From Tribonema minus (lineage: Eukaryota; Sar; Xanthophyceae; Tribonematales; Tribonemataceae), in contig JAFCMP010000029.1 of the NCBI GenBank assembly GCA_017506865.1, positions 372,001 to 436,000 of the forward strand: DNA of 64,000 nt, written 5' to 3'. Both the position numbers and the translations under genes were made by a program. Below are positions 10,901-23,300 of this stretch, one piece after another (the stretch's first letter is position 1; every line of letters begins with the position of its first letter). The notes beneath the pieces were generated by a model that was not told the DNA's origin, searched no databases, and was given only the letters and a program-made list of their open reading frames with translations.

Positions 10901-13900
10901 GCGCTGCGCCCCATGCTGTGCGCTGCTGCAGCCGGTCGGCGGGGCACGACAGGGGAAAGACGCGGCATCGGTCGAGGCACGGCAGCGGCACCAACGGCAG
11001 CACGCATCAGGGGGTGAAGGTACGTGTGGGGTATGGTTGGCAGGCATGATACATACCTACCTGCATACATCATTGCTCAGCGCTCCAGGAGGGTAAAGGC
11101 GGAGGCGTCACAGCGGCATGGCGCGGGGGGTATAGCCTAGCCCTAACCTAGCCCTGCTCCTAACGCTAAGGTCAAGGCTTCGGGTCGCGACGTCTGACGA
11201 GGTCAGGGTTAGGGTTAGGGTTAGGGTTAGGGTTAACCCTAAGTTTGCAGCCACCTTGAGGATCGCAGCACGTGCGCGTGCATGCGCGTGTCACCGAAAC
11301 GTCAGACGGGGAACGGGCATTGCACTTTTCGCGAAGAGTCTGGGAGAGGCAGCAGCATGTGCATCACTCCCTGCCTGGCGCCGGCCGCCAAGGCTAGGCG
11401 CACCTCTGCAAGCCGATCACGGCCCTGCAGTGCTGCTGCCTCTTGAGCAGAAGCCTTCATGAGTCAATGTGACACATGAGAGGGCGCATGCCTTGGCATG
11501 CCTGTTGTTCAGAGTGCATGTACCTGACACCCGACCTTCGCACAGGATTGTGCCGCCGAGGCACGTCGCTGCCCGTGGCGGCGGCAGAGGCGGCACGCAC
11601 ACGCAGCCGTGGGCATCCTGACGTGTGTGCACCGCGCAGCGATGGCTGTGTCAGCGTCTCTGCTTTGATAAAGCGACCCCTAGGTTGCAGAAGCTCTTCT
11701 TGTTGCACGACGGCAGGCGGTCCTTCAGCGGCCATTGCGTTCCCCTTAGGGTTAGGGTTAGCAATGGGGAATGGGTCAGGGTTAGGGTTAGGGTTAGGCA
11801 TCCGCAGCGCCCCCGCCCAGGCATGTTGCACACATACCGCTTCATCGCACCCTCGTCCCCTGTGACACGCGTCAACTCTCTCACTCCTCAACTCGTGAAC
11901 CGGGGCGACGCGGCCTGGGCCTGGTAATGAGGGTTAGGGTCAGGGTTAGGGTTAGACCAAACGGCGCGATGGCGCCCGTTGCGCAGCTCGTGGTGCACTC
12001 ACTGCGTTGATCTACTTAATTCAACTCTCCTTCTCTACAATTATTGCACTAGGGGCCGCAGCCTCGCCAGGCGCCCCAACGGCGCGCGCCTACGCAGCTC
12101 GCTGTGCGCACCTGTGTCCTCGCCATGTACTGCTTCTGGATGAACTTCAACTCTCTCTTTCTCATCTGTTGAACCAGGGTCGCGGTCTGGCCAAGTGGCG
12201 CGACGGCGCGCGGTCTCGCAGCTCGTCGCGCTCATGGGAGCGCCTAGATACACGCGGTGCCAGGTCAGCAGCGCTTTTGGATTCAGGATTAGGTTTAGGG
12301 TGGTGGTCAGGGTTAGGGCTAGGGTTAGGGCAGACGTAGAGACAGGTTAACACTAGGGTTGCAGCCCGTCGCGCTCGTGGGAGCGCTTAGATCCACATGG
12401 CGCCAGGTCAGTAGCGCCTTTCGGCGTAGGGCTAGGGTTGGGGGTTAGGGCTAGGCTTAGGGTTAAGGGGCAAGGTTAGGGTTGCAGCTCGTCGCCCTCG
12501 TGGCACCTAGACACGCACGGCGCCAGGTCAGCAGCACCTCTGGGTGTGACGCTGGGATTAGGGCACGGTGAGGGCCAGGTTTGGGGTTAGAACGGTTGGC
12601 ATTAGGGTTAGTTAATATTAGGTTAGGGTCACAGCTCATTGCGTCGCGCTCGTGGGAGCGCCTAGACACGCACGGCGCCAGGTCAGCAGCAGCGCTTTTG
12701 GGTTTAGGGCTAGGGTTAGGATTAGGGTCAGCGTTAGGGCTAAGGCAGGGCTAGGATTAGAATTAGGGTTAGGGTCAGGGTTGCAGCTCGTCGCGTTTGT
12801 CGGAATGCCTATACGCACGGTGCCAGGTCAGCAGCATTATGATGAGGGCGTGCCGCGCATATTGCGCAACCCAGTATATCTACAATCAGCCGTGTCGTGC
12901 CATCTGGCGTCGTCATGTGGAAGTGATCTTCACTGCACATTGGTGCACTTCGTCATGAGATGCGCGTAGATTCTGGCAGCAATCTTGATCATCATCATCC
13001 ATCTGGGCTGTCTCACGCCCCAACGAAGATGAATAGAGAAGTACCATACTGGCACGCACCATCCTCGAGCCCTCAGAGCACATGCGCTGCAGTGCGCTTG
13101 CCTTAGGGTCAGGGTTAGGTTAGCCTCACCCGTTAGAGTTAGGGTACTGCGCATCTCATGGCGTCCGCACGCGTTTTAGTACCCTGACCAGAAACGGCGT
13201 GTTGCTCCGCAGCTCGCTGCTCCAGGGCCGCCAGGCGTTGCGCGCCGTGTTGCTGGGGTGGCATCTCCTTGCTTTCCATGCCAGCCTACCAGCTAGCACT
13301 CTGCTGCAGCTGTGTGCGTATGTAGTCCTGCTGGTATGCGCCAAGCAAGGAGTGTTGCGCATGCTGCTGCTTCTCCCAGACTCTTCGCAAAAGCTTCACA
13401 CTCTGTAAGGCATGTTCCGCTTTTCCTTTGCCTGCTGCAGCACCCAACGCCATTGTGCTCGAGCCCTCAGAGTACGTGGTGCGCTTGCCTTACTTAGGGC
13501 TAGCCTTACCCTAGAAAGGGTTACGTTTAGGGTTAGTAGGGTACAATGCATCTCATGTCCTCCGCGCTGTTCAGTATCCTGACACCTCTCCATTACTGAC
13601 AATCGCGCGTTGCTCTTTGTTGTGCCTGCCGCAGCGCTCAGCGCAGGCGCAGCAGCAGCAGCAGTCATGGTTAGGGTTAGTCTAACCCTAGCTGCAGGGT
13701 TAGGGTTGGGGTACTGTGCATACTGAGTTATCCACGCGCTTTTCAGTGTCCTGGCACCATCCCTGCAGCTGATACCGCGCGTGTGTGGCGCCTTTTTCTT
13801 TTGCCTGCCGCAGCGCTCAACGCCGGCGCAGCAGCAGCAGCAGCGCGACGCGGCGACGAAGAAAAAGCCTCAGCCGCAGCAGGAGTCGAGACCGGGCGCC

Positions 13901-16097
13901 ATCACGTTCACCAGGTAACCGTGAGAGTCAGGTCGCTCTAGAGTGCCGTCAGGGTCACCAACCCAACCCTAACCCTAACCCTACTGCTACCAATCCAGTG
14001 CTGTCAGGCACACCGGGGCAAGGCAGCCCTGTGCTGGCCACATCACACATGGCGTTACACAACAGCGGTCGCAACAAAGAACTGGGATTAGGGTTAGAGT
14101 TTTGAAAGTGCGCCTCGCATGCGCGCTGCGGTGATCGTCATCGCCGCACAAGTACCTGCGGCGGGGGCAGGGGGACAAGTCGCGCGGCGATTCGGCGGTG
14201 AGAAGCGAGCGGCCGTAAGACCATCTCACGCCTGCAGATCTGTTGTGTCATATCGACGACGGCGTTCTGCAAATCATGGAAGCGCGCCTGGGCGAGTCAC
14301 TTGTGATTGCCGCTTGCCGTGGGCCCCTGCGTGACCGCCGGATGTTCCTGTTATCGCAGGGACGCTCGTGTATGCTCTAACGGGCTTTACGAATTATGAC
14401 CTCCAGGCATCCCTGTCATTGCAGGGATGCTGACATGCGCTTGAAAGGACTTTGCGCAGCAGTTGTGAACACGCTTGCTGATTTTCGATCTCAACGAGCC
14501 GCGGCTATGCACGCGACCCGAACTCAACTACGCCGAGTGCCAAGAGCTGACGTGTGTGCACCAATTGGTGCCCCGTTTGCCTTCTATCGTGCGCTCTTCC
14601 GCTGCAGACAGCGATGGCAGCAGCAGCAGGGGGCGTAGCGCGTCGCCCGCCGCCAAGCAGTGGGGCCACGATTTGTTCAGCTCTGAGCCCACAGGACAGA
14701 GCCCACCAAGGTGAGACCTGCACTTAGAAAAGGTTCGTAAGCACGCTTGCTCTGCTAGGAGTGTGCACATCTGCATACACTTCTCAAACATTGCTCGCTA
14801 GGACCTGACATGGAGGGGCAGGGGCACTGTTTCCCCCGTCTTCTTATTCGTCCCCGGGGGCGCATCCCAACAAGCTCTGGGTCAGGGGTTGGCAAGCGCC
14901 CTTCTTCGGTTAATCATCGTCTCCAGGTACACATCACCTCTGCACTCAGAGGTCTGACGATCAACAGCTGGCGCTGCTTTATTTTCCCACTTAACAATGC
15001 TCGTCGATACTCGATGCAAATGCGTGGGCATCGCCCGAGCCCTCGTGGCACAGCAGAGCGGGCGGCGTCTACCTGCCGGCCGTGCAAAAGTGGCGCTCCT
15101 TAGGGGTAGGGCTAGGATTTGAATTAGGGCCAGAGTTCAGCTCACCCTGGATTCTTTGCTGCTCAGGTTTATGGCATGCATGGCTGCTCACAACCGTGCA
15201 GTTCATTCATCGATCGTCGCCCGCAACCCAATGTGCAGGCGGCGCGATCCTCCTTCGTTTAGTCAGCGTTTCCAGGTGCACATCACCTTGGCACTCAGAG
15301 GCTCGACGATTGACAGCTGGCACAGCTTCATTTTCACTCAACAACGCTTGTCAATATTCGCTGCAATGCGCAGGCGGCGCGATCCTACGTAGGCACCGCC
15401 CGAGCCCTCCCGGCACAGCAGGGCGGGGGCGGTGTCTACCTGCCGGCTGTTCAAGAGTGACGCTCCTTAGGGCTAGCATTTGAAATATCAGGGTTGAGCT
15501 AACCCTAAATTCTTCGCTGCTCAGGTTTATGACATGCACCGCTGCTCACAACCGCGCAGCTCATTCATCGATCGTCGCCCGCAAACCAATGTGCAGGCAG
15601 CGCGATCCTACATGGGCACCGCCCGAGCCCTCGTGGCACAGCAGGGCGGGCGGCGTCTATCTGCCGGCCGTTCGCAAGTGACGCCCCGAGGCACGCGCCG
15701 CCGCAACGCTCAACATTCAAGCGCCCCGTTTTCCGCAGCCGACTCGGCACATAGACGGCAAAGGCTGATGCGGCGGCGGCGCGGTAGCATGCGCGCTGCG
15801 GCGTCGCGTATGTGCAATATGCGCACGATGGCGCGAGCACAGCGGGCGGTGTTTACCTGCCGGCGGTTCGAAAGTGACGCCCCAAGGCAAGCGCCTTGCC
15901 GCAGCGCTCCACATGCGTGCCCTGTTCTTGTGGGCAGCGCGCCGCCGCGGCAGACTCGACCACGCAGACGACGAAGGTTGCGTAGCGGTGGCGCGCGGCA
16001 GCACGCGCGCTGCGGCGTCACGCGAGAGCGGCATGCGCACGATGGTGCGCGTGCTGTGAGTGAGCGCGCGGGAGACCTGCTGCGACACGCACTGTAA
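6966..16097 (+). CDS. RS-domain (SR-like) protein, probable splicing factor
   Basis: This is probably a nuclear Arg/Ser-rich protein acting in pre-mRNA splicing. Proposed exons: 6966-7117, 9620-9799, 10932-11019, 12178-12263, 13814-13914, 14153-14197 (or 14171-14197), 14608-14710, 15905-16097. Every junction closes in phase (2, 2, 0, 2, 1, 1, 2), giving about 315 aa. Exon 1 starts MFTEAEIAAAAFRRNIRNAE and ends in KRKRSSSRSSRS. Exon 2 contains RRSPSRSHSSSRGGGR. Exon 5 is a classic RS block (RRRSSSSSATRRRRKSLSRS, then RSRDRAPSRSP). Exon 7 has SSSRGRSASP followed by KQWGHDLF. I see no RRM, so it resembles an SR-related protein rather than a canonical SR protein. The RS frame of the (AGC)n tracts is chosen because it stays open and in phase; the Gln-rich frame of exon 2 has a TGA. 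Exon 8 and the stop are the weakest part: it is Arg-rich, with several partial copies upstream. The introns are packed with TTAGGG blocks and exon-edge copies. Confidence 0.7.
7905..8195. repeat. GGC/GCC trinucleotide-rich tracts in RS-gene intron 1
   Basis: Two clusters of (GGC)n/(GCC)n, at about 7912-7975 and 8125-8195, are separated by ordinary sequence. They open long Gly, Arg, Ala or Pro frames on both strands (for example on the minus strand at 7869-8201), which are artefacts of the repeat. No conserved motif is seen. Confidence 0.7.
9085..9540 (+). repeat. Two upstream copies of RS-gene exon 2
   Basis: The first 70 nt of exon 2 (from 9620: ctggagcagc.cgaccagcag and onward, through aggcagcagc...gacaccagcg) is present nearly unchanged at about 9100-9165 and 9470-9532, each with a preceding ctgcag acceptor. 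The second copy is followed directly by four TTAGGG units at 9538-9560. These copies could serve as alternative exon 2 acceptors. Confidence 0.8.
9980..10510 (+). repeat. Copies of the exon 2 donor with a ~78-bp tandem array carrying telomeric motifs
   Basis: The exon 2 end (ggcgcgccagccggcg followed by ctggcggccacgaag|GT) recurs at 9987-10025 and 10392-10428 with the donor intact. Between them lie three tandem units of about 78 bp (about 10048-10260) built of a gttgcca/ctgcc/ttggtgttgtggcactgg core, a gtgcggcgcgca tail and two to three TTAGGG copies each. A longer TTAGGG block follows at 10262-10290. Related sequence at 9830-9895 and 10435-10505 flanks the array. Confidence 0.8.
11204..11242. 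repeat. Interstitial telomeric array with head-to-head junction
   Basis: About five TTAGGG units run directly into CCCTAA, creating the palindrome TTAGGGTTAACCCTAA at about 11227-11242. It sits in intron 3 of the RS-protein gene. Confidence 0.8.
11740..12175 (+). repeat. TTAGGG blocks and acceptor-side copies of RS-gene exon 4
   Basis: TTAGGG blocks lie at 11747-11762, 11778-11797 and 11930-11955. Partial copies of the exon 4 acceptor region (ctc-aactc-gtgaacc-ggggcgacgcgg at about 11885; aaacggcgcgatggcg at about 11960; ccaacggcgcgcgcc followed by tacgcagctcg at about 12075) precede the real exon at 12178. Confidence 0.6.
12270..12840 (+). repeat. Four donor-side copies of RS-gene exon 4 with degenerate telomeric spacers
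   Basis: The exon 4 end (cagctcgtcgcgctc followed by gggagcgcctagatacacgcgg and tgccag|GTCAGC) recurs at about 12360-12412, 12483-12532, 12638-12690 and 12783-12830. All keep CCAG|GTCAGYAGC. Degenerate TTAGGG arrays fill the gaps, so the unit is roughly 120-160 bp of exon copy plus telomeric spacer. Confidence 0.8.
13425..13700 (+). repeat. Copies of the RS-gene exon 5 acceptor edge
   Basis: The exon 5 entry (ttttgcctgccgcagcgctc, then aacgccggcgcagcagcagc) recurs at about 13422-13450 and 13618-13660. The second copy runs straight into TTAGGG and an inverted CCCTA block at 13666-13695. Confidence 0.7.
14840..15900 (+). repeat. Repeated ~390-bp units before the last RS-gene exon
   Basis: A compound unit (tcgtctccaggt-cacatcacctc, a gcactcagaggtc/ctcgacgat core, caccgcccgagccctcgtgg and cacagcagggcgggcgg) occurs at about 14880-15105 and 15245-15480, with partial copies at 15605-15690 and 15830-15890. 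The unit carries parts of the presumptive final exon edge (ggcaagcgcc-ttgccgcag). This multiplicity is why the last exon is uncertain. Confidence 0.65.
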
Positions 16098-17372
16098 TGC
16101 GGCGCGTCTCAGTGTGCTGTTGAGCGATGGGCACGCGTGCGGCGCGGCGATGCGGTCACGACGCACCTAAGGCGCAGGCAGCACGCGGCGCGCAGCGCGC
16201 TTGAGCCTCGCCGCTGCACGAGCGCTGAGCGCTGCTACCTGTGCGTCCGCATGCGCGTGTGCACGTGCGCGCGCAGCAGAGGCGATGCCGCTGTTTGCGC
16301 CTTTCTCCACGCAGAGAAGCCAGCCGCGACTGTGCCGCGCACGTCAATAGAGTACACGAGTGCCGTCAAGTTGCGGCTTCTGTTGTCTGAAATGCTGTCG
16401 TCAAGTTGTGGCTTCTGTTGTCCTCAGTGTGAAGCAGAGTTCATGTGTGCCCTTGGACGCACCCTCTGCCTGCTGCGCATGTTCTTGCTTCAGAGATGTG
16501 TTGTAGGCGTCCTGGGTTGGTTGCCACTACGACAAGCACTCTTCAACTGCTTGAGGGGACACTCAGGCACAGGTGCGCAAATCGTTGTGAGTGATATTTG
16601 CAGGAAAACACACGCTTGCTCGTCAGTATGCCTTCCCTGTGTGTTGGCTCAATCCAAGGGAAGTCAGCGTAATGGGCTGGGGAGGGGGTCTGAGAAGCGA
16701 GAATAGTGTCCTTCTTAGTTTCGAGCCCCGCCCCCTCGCATGGCAGTGTGGCACAAAATCGGTGTGGCGAGAGGTTCCAGACCTCATTTGGTGTAGGAGA
16801 GCGGCTGTCCGGCTTGGACCGACATGGCTTCCAGATGGGAGGGGGATGAGTCCTTGAGGTTCGGGTAGAGTGAGGGTCAGAATTAGGATTGAGTTTAGGG
16901 TTAGGGTTGGCACTCACAGGGCGTGTGGTGCCCGGCCAGCTGTTTGTTTCAACTGCCATGTTGTCAACGTCAGAAACACATCTGAGGGCAGTACGATCCC
17001 AAATGTGACACAGTTGCCAACACAAGTGTGTGTGTGTCGCGGTACCTGTGTGATGATGCAACGCATAGCGGCACCTGCGCGGCAGTGATGCGCTTTACGG
17101 TACCGGCAGCAGATGTTGCTTGAAGGTGCTCATATCAGTTGCGTTGACAACACGCTAGCCACACAGCTGCAGCCAACGAGTGTGGGTCATATATTCGCAC
17201 CTGTGCATGAGGGTTTGAGGCCCCTGGGTGTCCGGTGTCAACGAAACGGAAAAGTGCAACTTGAACTAAGAAAAATGCAATGCAGTTTGAGTTTCTAGCC
17301 GCGCGTTCGGTTGTTCAGAGAAGTGAGTGCGAGTGCTGCACTCAGCTAGGCTAACGAAAATGAGTCGCTGCC
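16098..17372. other. Intergenic, RS-protein gene to kelch gene
   Basis: About 1.3 kb between two plus-strand genes. The first 150 bp resemble more copies of the last RS-gene exon region (gcgcaggcagcacgcggcgc at 16171). A weak telomeric block sits at 16870-16910. The kelch 5' UTR and promoter should lie in the right half. Nothing coding is recognised; the open frame at 16137-16706 has no family features. Confidence 0.5.
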
Positions 17373-20300
17373 ATGGCTGTTGGCAGCAATGACAGCACGA
17401 TGCTTCAACGGAGCAGAAAGTGGCTGATGCTTCGGCGATCTGAGCCGCAGTTGGTGCTACGGACGCTGCCACTGCTGCTACTGCTGCAGCAGCTGCCTAC
17501 GTCGGTCGTTGCCAGCAACTGGGCTCAGATATCGGGCACCAGAGTGCAGAACTATGCCGTCCCATACGAGGAAGGGGCCTCCAAGCCCCTCTTCTCCGCA
17601 CGCGAGGGCCTGGCTACAGCCACCTACGAAGAACTGCCTCCGGCCGGATCCAATCTAGTGGACTTCAACGGCAAGTTCTACGTGCTGGGCGGCGACGACT
17701 ACGACCTGGGGCTCAGCGCGGGACTCAAGGGACGCAAGGGCACCTACAAGAACGATGTCTGGTTCACCTATGGAGCGGCGTGGGAGGTCCCGGCCGTGGG
17801 TTCGCGCCCCGTGCCACACAGCCTGACCAATTGGACGCTGGTGAACGAGGGAAGGGTGCCGCCCGCGGGGGTCACGTACGAGACGTGGATCTCCTGCCAG
17901 CCGGTGATCGCTAAGACGCTGCCCCCCAGCGCGTGCCTGAACGTCACCGCCGCGCCCGCCAAGTACGTCGGCAGCAACATGTGGTCGCCGCGCCGCGGCC
18001 ACCAGGTGAGCGGGGGGGCGTTATCGCAGCAGTTGAGCACTGCTGTGCTGGGTCATAGCATGCATGCATGGGCTAACTTCAGCAGATTTGATCATGAAAA
18101 CAGAAAGGCAGGCCACGAAGCATGCATGCATGGGGTGACTTCAGCAGATTTGATACGCGAAAAAGGCAGGCGAGCAGACCACGGTCCAGATCCTGCTGTG
18201 AGGTCCGCTGCAATCAGAGGGGTTCTTCTTCAACAACTGCTTGCAATACATTCGCAGTGCATGCAGGCGCAGCTGCATAGACGGGGGGGTACACGTGCAG
18301 AAATGCTCTGCTGGTGCAGCAGGCCATGTCGTGCGCGCAAGTGCCCTCGACGCACCGCGCACTCTGCAACGATGATGCTCATCACGCAAGTCTTACATTA
18401 CAAGCTCAGGCACCTACTTGTTACATACAACAACAAACCACGCATATACTGTCCAGAAACATGGTTTAAAACAGGCTGATGGCAAAATCGCACGCATCAA
18501 AAGACGGCCCCACGCCTAGCCCCAATCCTAACCCTCACCACCGCCGCCGCCGCCGCGTCAAGTACTACAAATAAAAAAGGGCTGTCGAACGAAGTTGCAC
18601 GCCACACGAGACGGTTCCGCCCCTAGCCCTAACCCTAACTCTAACCCTAACCCTAACCCCCCTCCGCATCCGCAGGTTGTCATCATGGGCAAGGACATGT
18701 ACGTGCTCGGCGGGCGCGCGCGCGCGCTAGAGGACCTGTCGCGCGACGCCACCGTCGGCGGCGTCGCAGGGCAGCGCGTCGCGCCGGACCCCTTTGAGAC
18801 GTCGTGGCGCGAGGTGTCGCGCCCGATGAACGACGTCTGGGTGAGCCACAACTTCGGCGTGTCGTGGGCGCTCGTGACGCGCGGGTGCCGCGCGCCGCAG
18901 GAGGAGCTGGTGCTCGCAGGCGGCACGGCAGGTGCGTAGAGGGTGGGGTTGGAGTTCTTTGGTAGGGCTTGAAGTTATTTGGTAGGGCGTGTCGTGGGCG
19001 CTGGTGACGCGCGGGTGCCGCGCGCCGCAGGAGGAGCTAGTGCTCGCAGGCGGCACGGCAGGTGGGTGGCTAGGGTTAGGGCTTGGGAGGGTTTGAGGAT
19101 GAAGTTGGTGACGTGCGGCTGTTAGGGTTCAAAACTCGTGACGCGCGGCTGCCGCGCCCGCCGCAGGAGGAGCTGGTGCTCGCGGGCGGCACGGCAGGTG
19201 CGTAGAGGGGGGGGGTTGGAGTTCTTTGGTAGGGCTTGATGTTGAAGCTCATGAGCGCGGCTGGTGCTGGCGGGGGGCATAGCAGGTGCGTAGAGGGGAG
19301 GGGTTGAAGTTCTAGGGGTAGGGCTTGGTGAGGTTTGAAGTTGAAGTTGGCAGCGCACGGCTGCTTGGATCTGAAGCTCGTGACGCGCGGCTGCCGCGTG
19401 CCGCAGGAGGAGCTGGTGCTGGCGGACGGCACGACAGGCGGGTGAGGGGGGCAACAATGAAGTAGATTGTGATTTGAAGTTGGTGACGCGCTACGGCGCG
19501 ATGGGCAGCTTGCGCTGAAATCAGAACTTTACATAGCGTTGGCGTTGCGAGGCACAAGGCATGCACTGCAGGAGCTGGCCCCTGCGAGTGGCGCGGCTGG
19601 TGGGATGGCAGGGGCGGATTTGAAGCTGGCAAGTAGTGCTTGAAGTTGGCATCGCTCAGCCAGAGGCGTGAGTGCAGGAGCAGCTGGCGCTGGCGTGCTG
19701 CGAGCAGCGTTGTGCTGGTGCTCAGGAGGCAGCGGCGGTATGGCAGGTGTGCCCTGCGGGTCAGAGTCAGCTGCAACGCTGCCATAGCTCCTCGCGATTG
19801 CGCGCGTGGCTCGCACACATGCAGCGTCGGCGGCGGTCACCGGCAGCAGAGCGAGTGGTGCGCATCGCACGCTGCTTGCTATGAATGGGATTGGGGTCAG
19901 GTCAGCAGGGCCGTGCGGCGGCCAGCAAAGCGTCACATTTGACGACGAGCACTTGCGTTTACGATAATTTTCAAAGGGAGTACCGGTGTGTTGCCACCTG
20001 AATGCGGCTCATATCATGTGCGCCATTGGCGCCACCACACTTGGTCTGATTCGACTCGTGTTGATTTGCTTCGGTCAAGTCCTGCGCCTGACGCTGCATG
20101 CATTGGCATCTTGCACAGGTGCAGCGCGAAGACACGCCGGCATCATTGTGCGACTCAAGACTCAAACTCTCGACTCATCTCGACTCAACTTGAGCTGACT
20201 CGACCCTGACCCCGTATTGCACGCTCTACGACTGCATCCGTAAAACAGGTGCCATGGGGACACACGGCACCGCCGACGAGGCATGCACGAGGGACTCCGG

Positions 20301-23300
20301 CCTGACTCATCTTGACTCGACGTGAGTGTTCTTGACCCTGACTCGACTTGAGTTTACTCGACCCTGACTCCGCATGCGACTGCATTTGTAAAACAGGTGC
20401 CGCGGGGAGACACGGCGCCGCCGACGAGGCATGCACAAAGGACTCTGACTCGGACCTTGACTCTTGACTCAACTTGACTCGACTTGAGTTTTTACTCAAC
20501 CCTGACTCCGCGCGCGACTGCATCCGTAAACAGGTGCCGCGGGGAGACACGGTACCGCTGACGAGACCTGCACGAAGGACTCCGACTGCTACGGCGCAGC
20601 TGAGTGCAAGAGCCTCGGCGGCAACGCCGTCAAGACCTGCGTGTGCAAAATGTGGCAGGTAAGGTGACCCACGCTTAGCGTTAGGGTTAGGTTTAGGGCT
20701 AGGGTTTGGGTTAGGGTTGGGTTCAGAACTATGCAAGCTCGCGTATTGTTGCTTGGCGGGCAGAGTGAATTGCAAAACTGTGGAGGGTAACAATGAGGGC
20801 GAGGTATGGGGTCAGGGGCAGGGTCAGGGTTTGGAACGGTTCCGGCCCGGGCTCGCATGCTGCACGGGGAAGCCAGGGTCAACTTCGCATACATTTTTCA
20901 TCGTGGACTGTGACCTGTGCGCTTGCTGTGCAGGCGCACGAGGGGCACGAGGCCTTTGTCTACGCTGACAGGCTGTGAGTCTGGTACCATGTACTTGGGG
21001 TACACTGAATTATAAGCTGAACTCTTAATAAAGAATCGTGACCTCTGCGCTTGCTGTGCAGGCGCACGAGGGGCACGAGGCATTTGCTTACGCTGACAGG
21101 CTGTGAGCGTTATACCATGTAACTGTCAGCTGTGGATTCTTGATCGTAAACTGTGAACTCTGCGCACGCTGCGCAGGCATGTGAGGGGCACAAGGCCTTC
21201 ACGTACGCCGACAGGCTGTGAGGTGTTAATACTGTGTCACTGTACTGTTCACCATTAATTCTTCATTGTGAATTGTGGATTGTGAACTATATGCACGCTG
21301 CGCAGGCACGCGCAGGGCACAAGGTCTTTGCTCGAGCTGACAGGCTGTTAGCGTTGTGCCATGTACACTGAACTGTAAACTGTGAATTTCTCATTGCGAA
21401 CTGTGAAATGCGAACTCTGCGCACGCTGCGCCAGGCGCGCGAGGGGCACAAGGCGTTCACGTACGCCAACAGGCTGTGGGTCGTGGGCGGTATCGCGAGC
21501 GCGCACGTGAGCGTGTGCAGCGCGACCGGCTGCGGCGACTCCGACTCCGACTCGCACCGGCGCTACATGAACGACGTCTGGTCCAGCGCGGAGGGCGCAA
21601 AGTGAGTCACCCGCTGCGCAGTTGTAGATGAACTTGAAGTAGAAGTATTTAGAATACGAGCTCAGTCAAGACGCAAAAGGAAGAGCAGGCAATCACCTTT
21701 GAGGAAGTCATTGTCTTGTAATGCCATGACGCTGTAGGAAGCGCTTCGCTTGGAGTACTTACAAGCTCACTCAGGATGACGTGTAACAAACAGGTGATCG
21801 CGCACGTGAGCGTGTGCGGCGCGACCGGCTGCAGCGACTCAGACTCTGACGCCACAGCTGTGCACGAGCTAATAGCGCAGATCCACCCTCTCATCCATGC
21901 AGCACGACTGGCAGATCCAAGTCAGAGCAAGTGCCTTTGCAGATCGCACAAGCAAGTACACTTGTGTGCCTAAAGCGGCCCGTCGCCATTGGCTGTGAGT
22001 GCCTCACCGTGCGCGACACCACGTAAACACTGAGCATTGCTGCCGCCGCTGCCGCCGCGCCGCTCCGCGCCGCCGCAGCTGGGTCGCGCACACGCGCGCC
22101 GCGCCGTGGCCGCCGCGCGGCTACCACGGCCTCTTCCTCCACGACACCGCCCTCTACATCCTCGGCGGCATCACCAGCGCCGCCGCCGCCGCCGCCGCCG
22201 CCGCTGCCGCCACTGCTGCCGCCACCGCCGCCTCTGCCGATTCCGCCGCCGCCGCCGCCGGCGATGCGGGCTACCTCAACGACGTCTGGACAACCACGCT
22301 GAGCGACGGCGGCGCGCACGACGCCGCCGCCGCTGCAACGTGGACGCGCCTGAGCGCTGCCGCGGCGTGGGGCGCGCGCGGCGGGCACGCCGTCGTCCTC
22401 GAGCCGGCGTCCGCGTACAACGCGTTCGCGCCGCGCGCGGCAGTGCTCGGCGGGCACGACGCGCGCGGCGCGCGCGGCGACGCGTGGAGCTGGGGCCTCG
22501 GCGCCGCCGAGCCGTGGGTGCGGGACTACTCCGTGGAAGCGCCGTTCCGCACGGCGGTGGGGAACTCGAGCGGCTACGTGTTCGGGACGGCGGCGGCGGC
22601 GCCGCCGCCGAGCTACTACGTGAGCGCGGCGTCGCCGCTGGCGGCGCTCGTGCGCACGGCGGTGCCGGTGTCGGCGCCGGCGACGAACGCGAGCGTGCCG
22701 GTGGCGCGGGCGCCGTATGCCGACAATGCGACGATGGCGCAGCTCGCGGAGAACGGCCTGTACACGGTCGCGGACCTCGCGGCCGCGGACAAGTACACGG
22801 TGCTGCGGCTGCGCGGGTTCGACGTGCCGCAGGCGAGTATGTAGGGGGGCATGGCATTAAAATTAACCCTAACCCTGACGTCAAACCCTAACCCTAGCGC
22901 CGGGCTGTTCTAGGGGTCACCTGTGGCCAGCGTGACTGCGCTGCGCGCGCGCGCCATTTGCCAGTGAGCACCATCGCAGCATGTTGCGGTGGCGACTGAA
23001 CTTGCACCCTAGTTATAATCAGAGACTGATGAGCGCTGGAACTGCATCGGGGATCAAGGATCCGACAGTCGTCAGCGGCACAGCCGGCGTTGTGGTGCTA
23101 AATTTTTGCAACTCGTGGCATCAAGGACGTTGTTGGGGGCGCAGAGGTTGCAGCAGGGGTTAGGGCTAGGGCTAAGGTCAAAGTTAGGGATGTAGCACGT
23201 ATTTTCATCCACACGAGCTGCGAGAGAGGCCCGCTGGTTGGGGGCCACCATGTTCCAGACCTACCAGGAATGTGCCTCAGCAATGGCCGTGTTGTTCGCG

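Noticed and set aside
20185-20793. 202-codon minus-strand frame
   Set aside because: It consists of repeated units derived from the exon 3 acceptor copies and the ctcgactcaacttgag repeat.
22037-22891. Alternative long frames over kelch exon 5 on both strands
   Set aside because: They are Arg/Ala-rich shadows of a very GC-rich exon. Only the 22079-22832 frame carries kelch motifs and matches splice phases.
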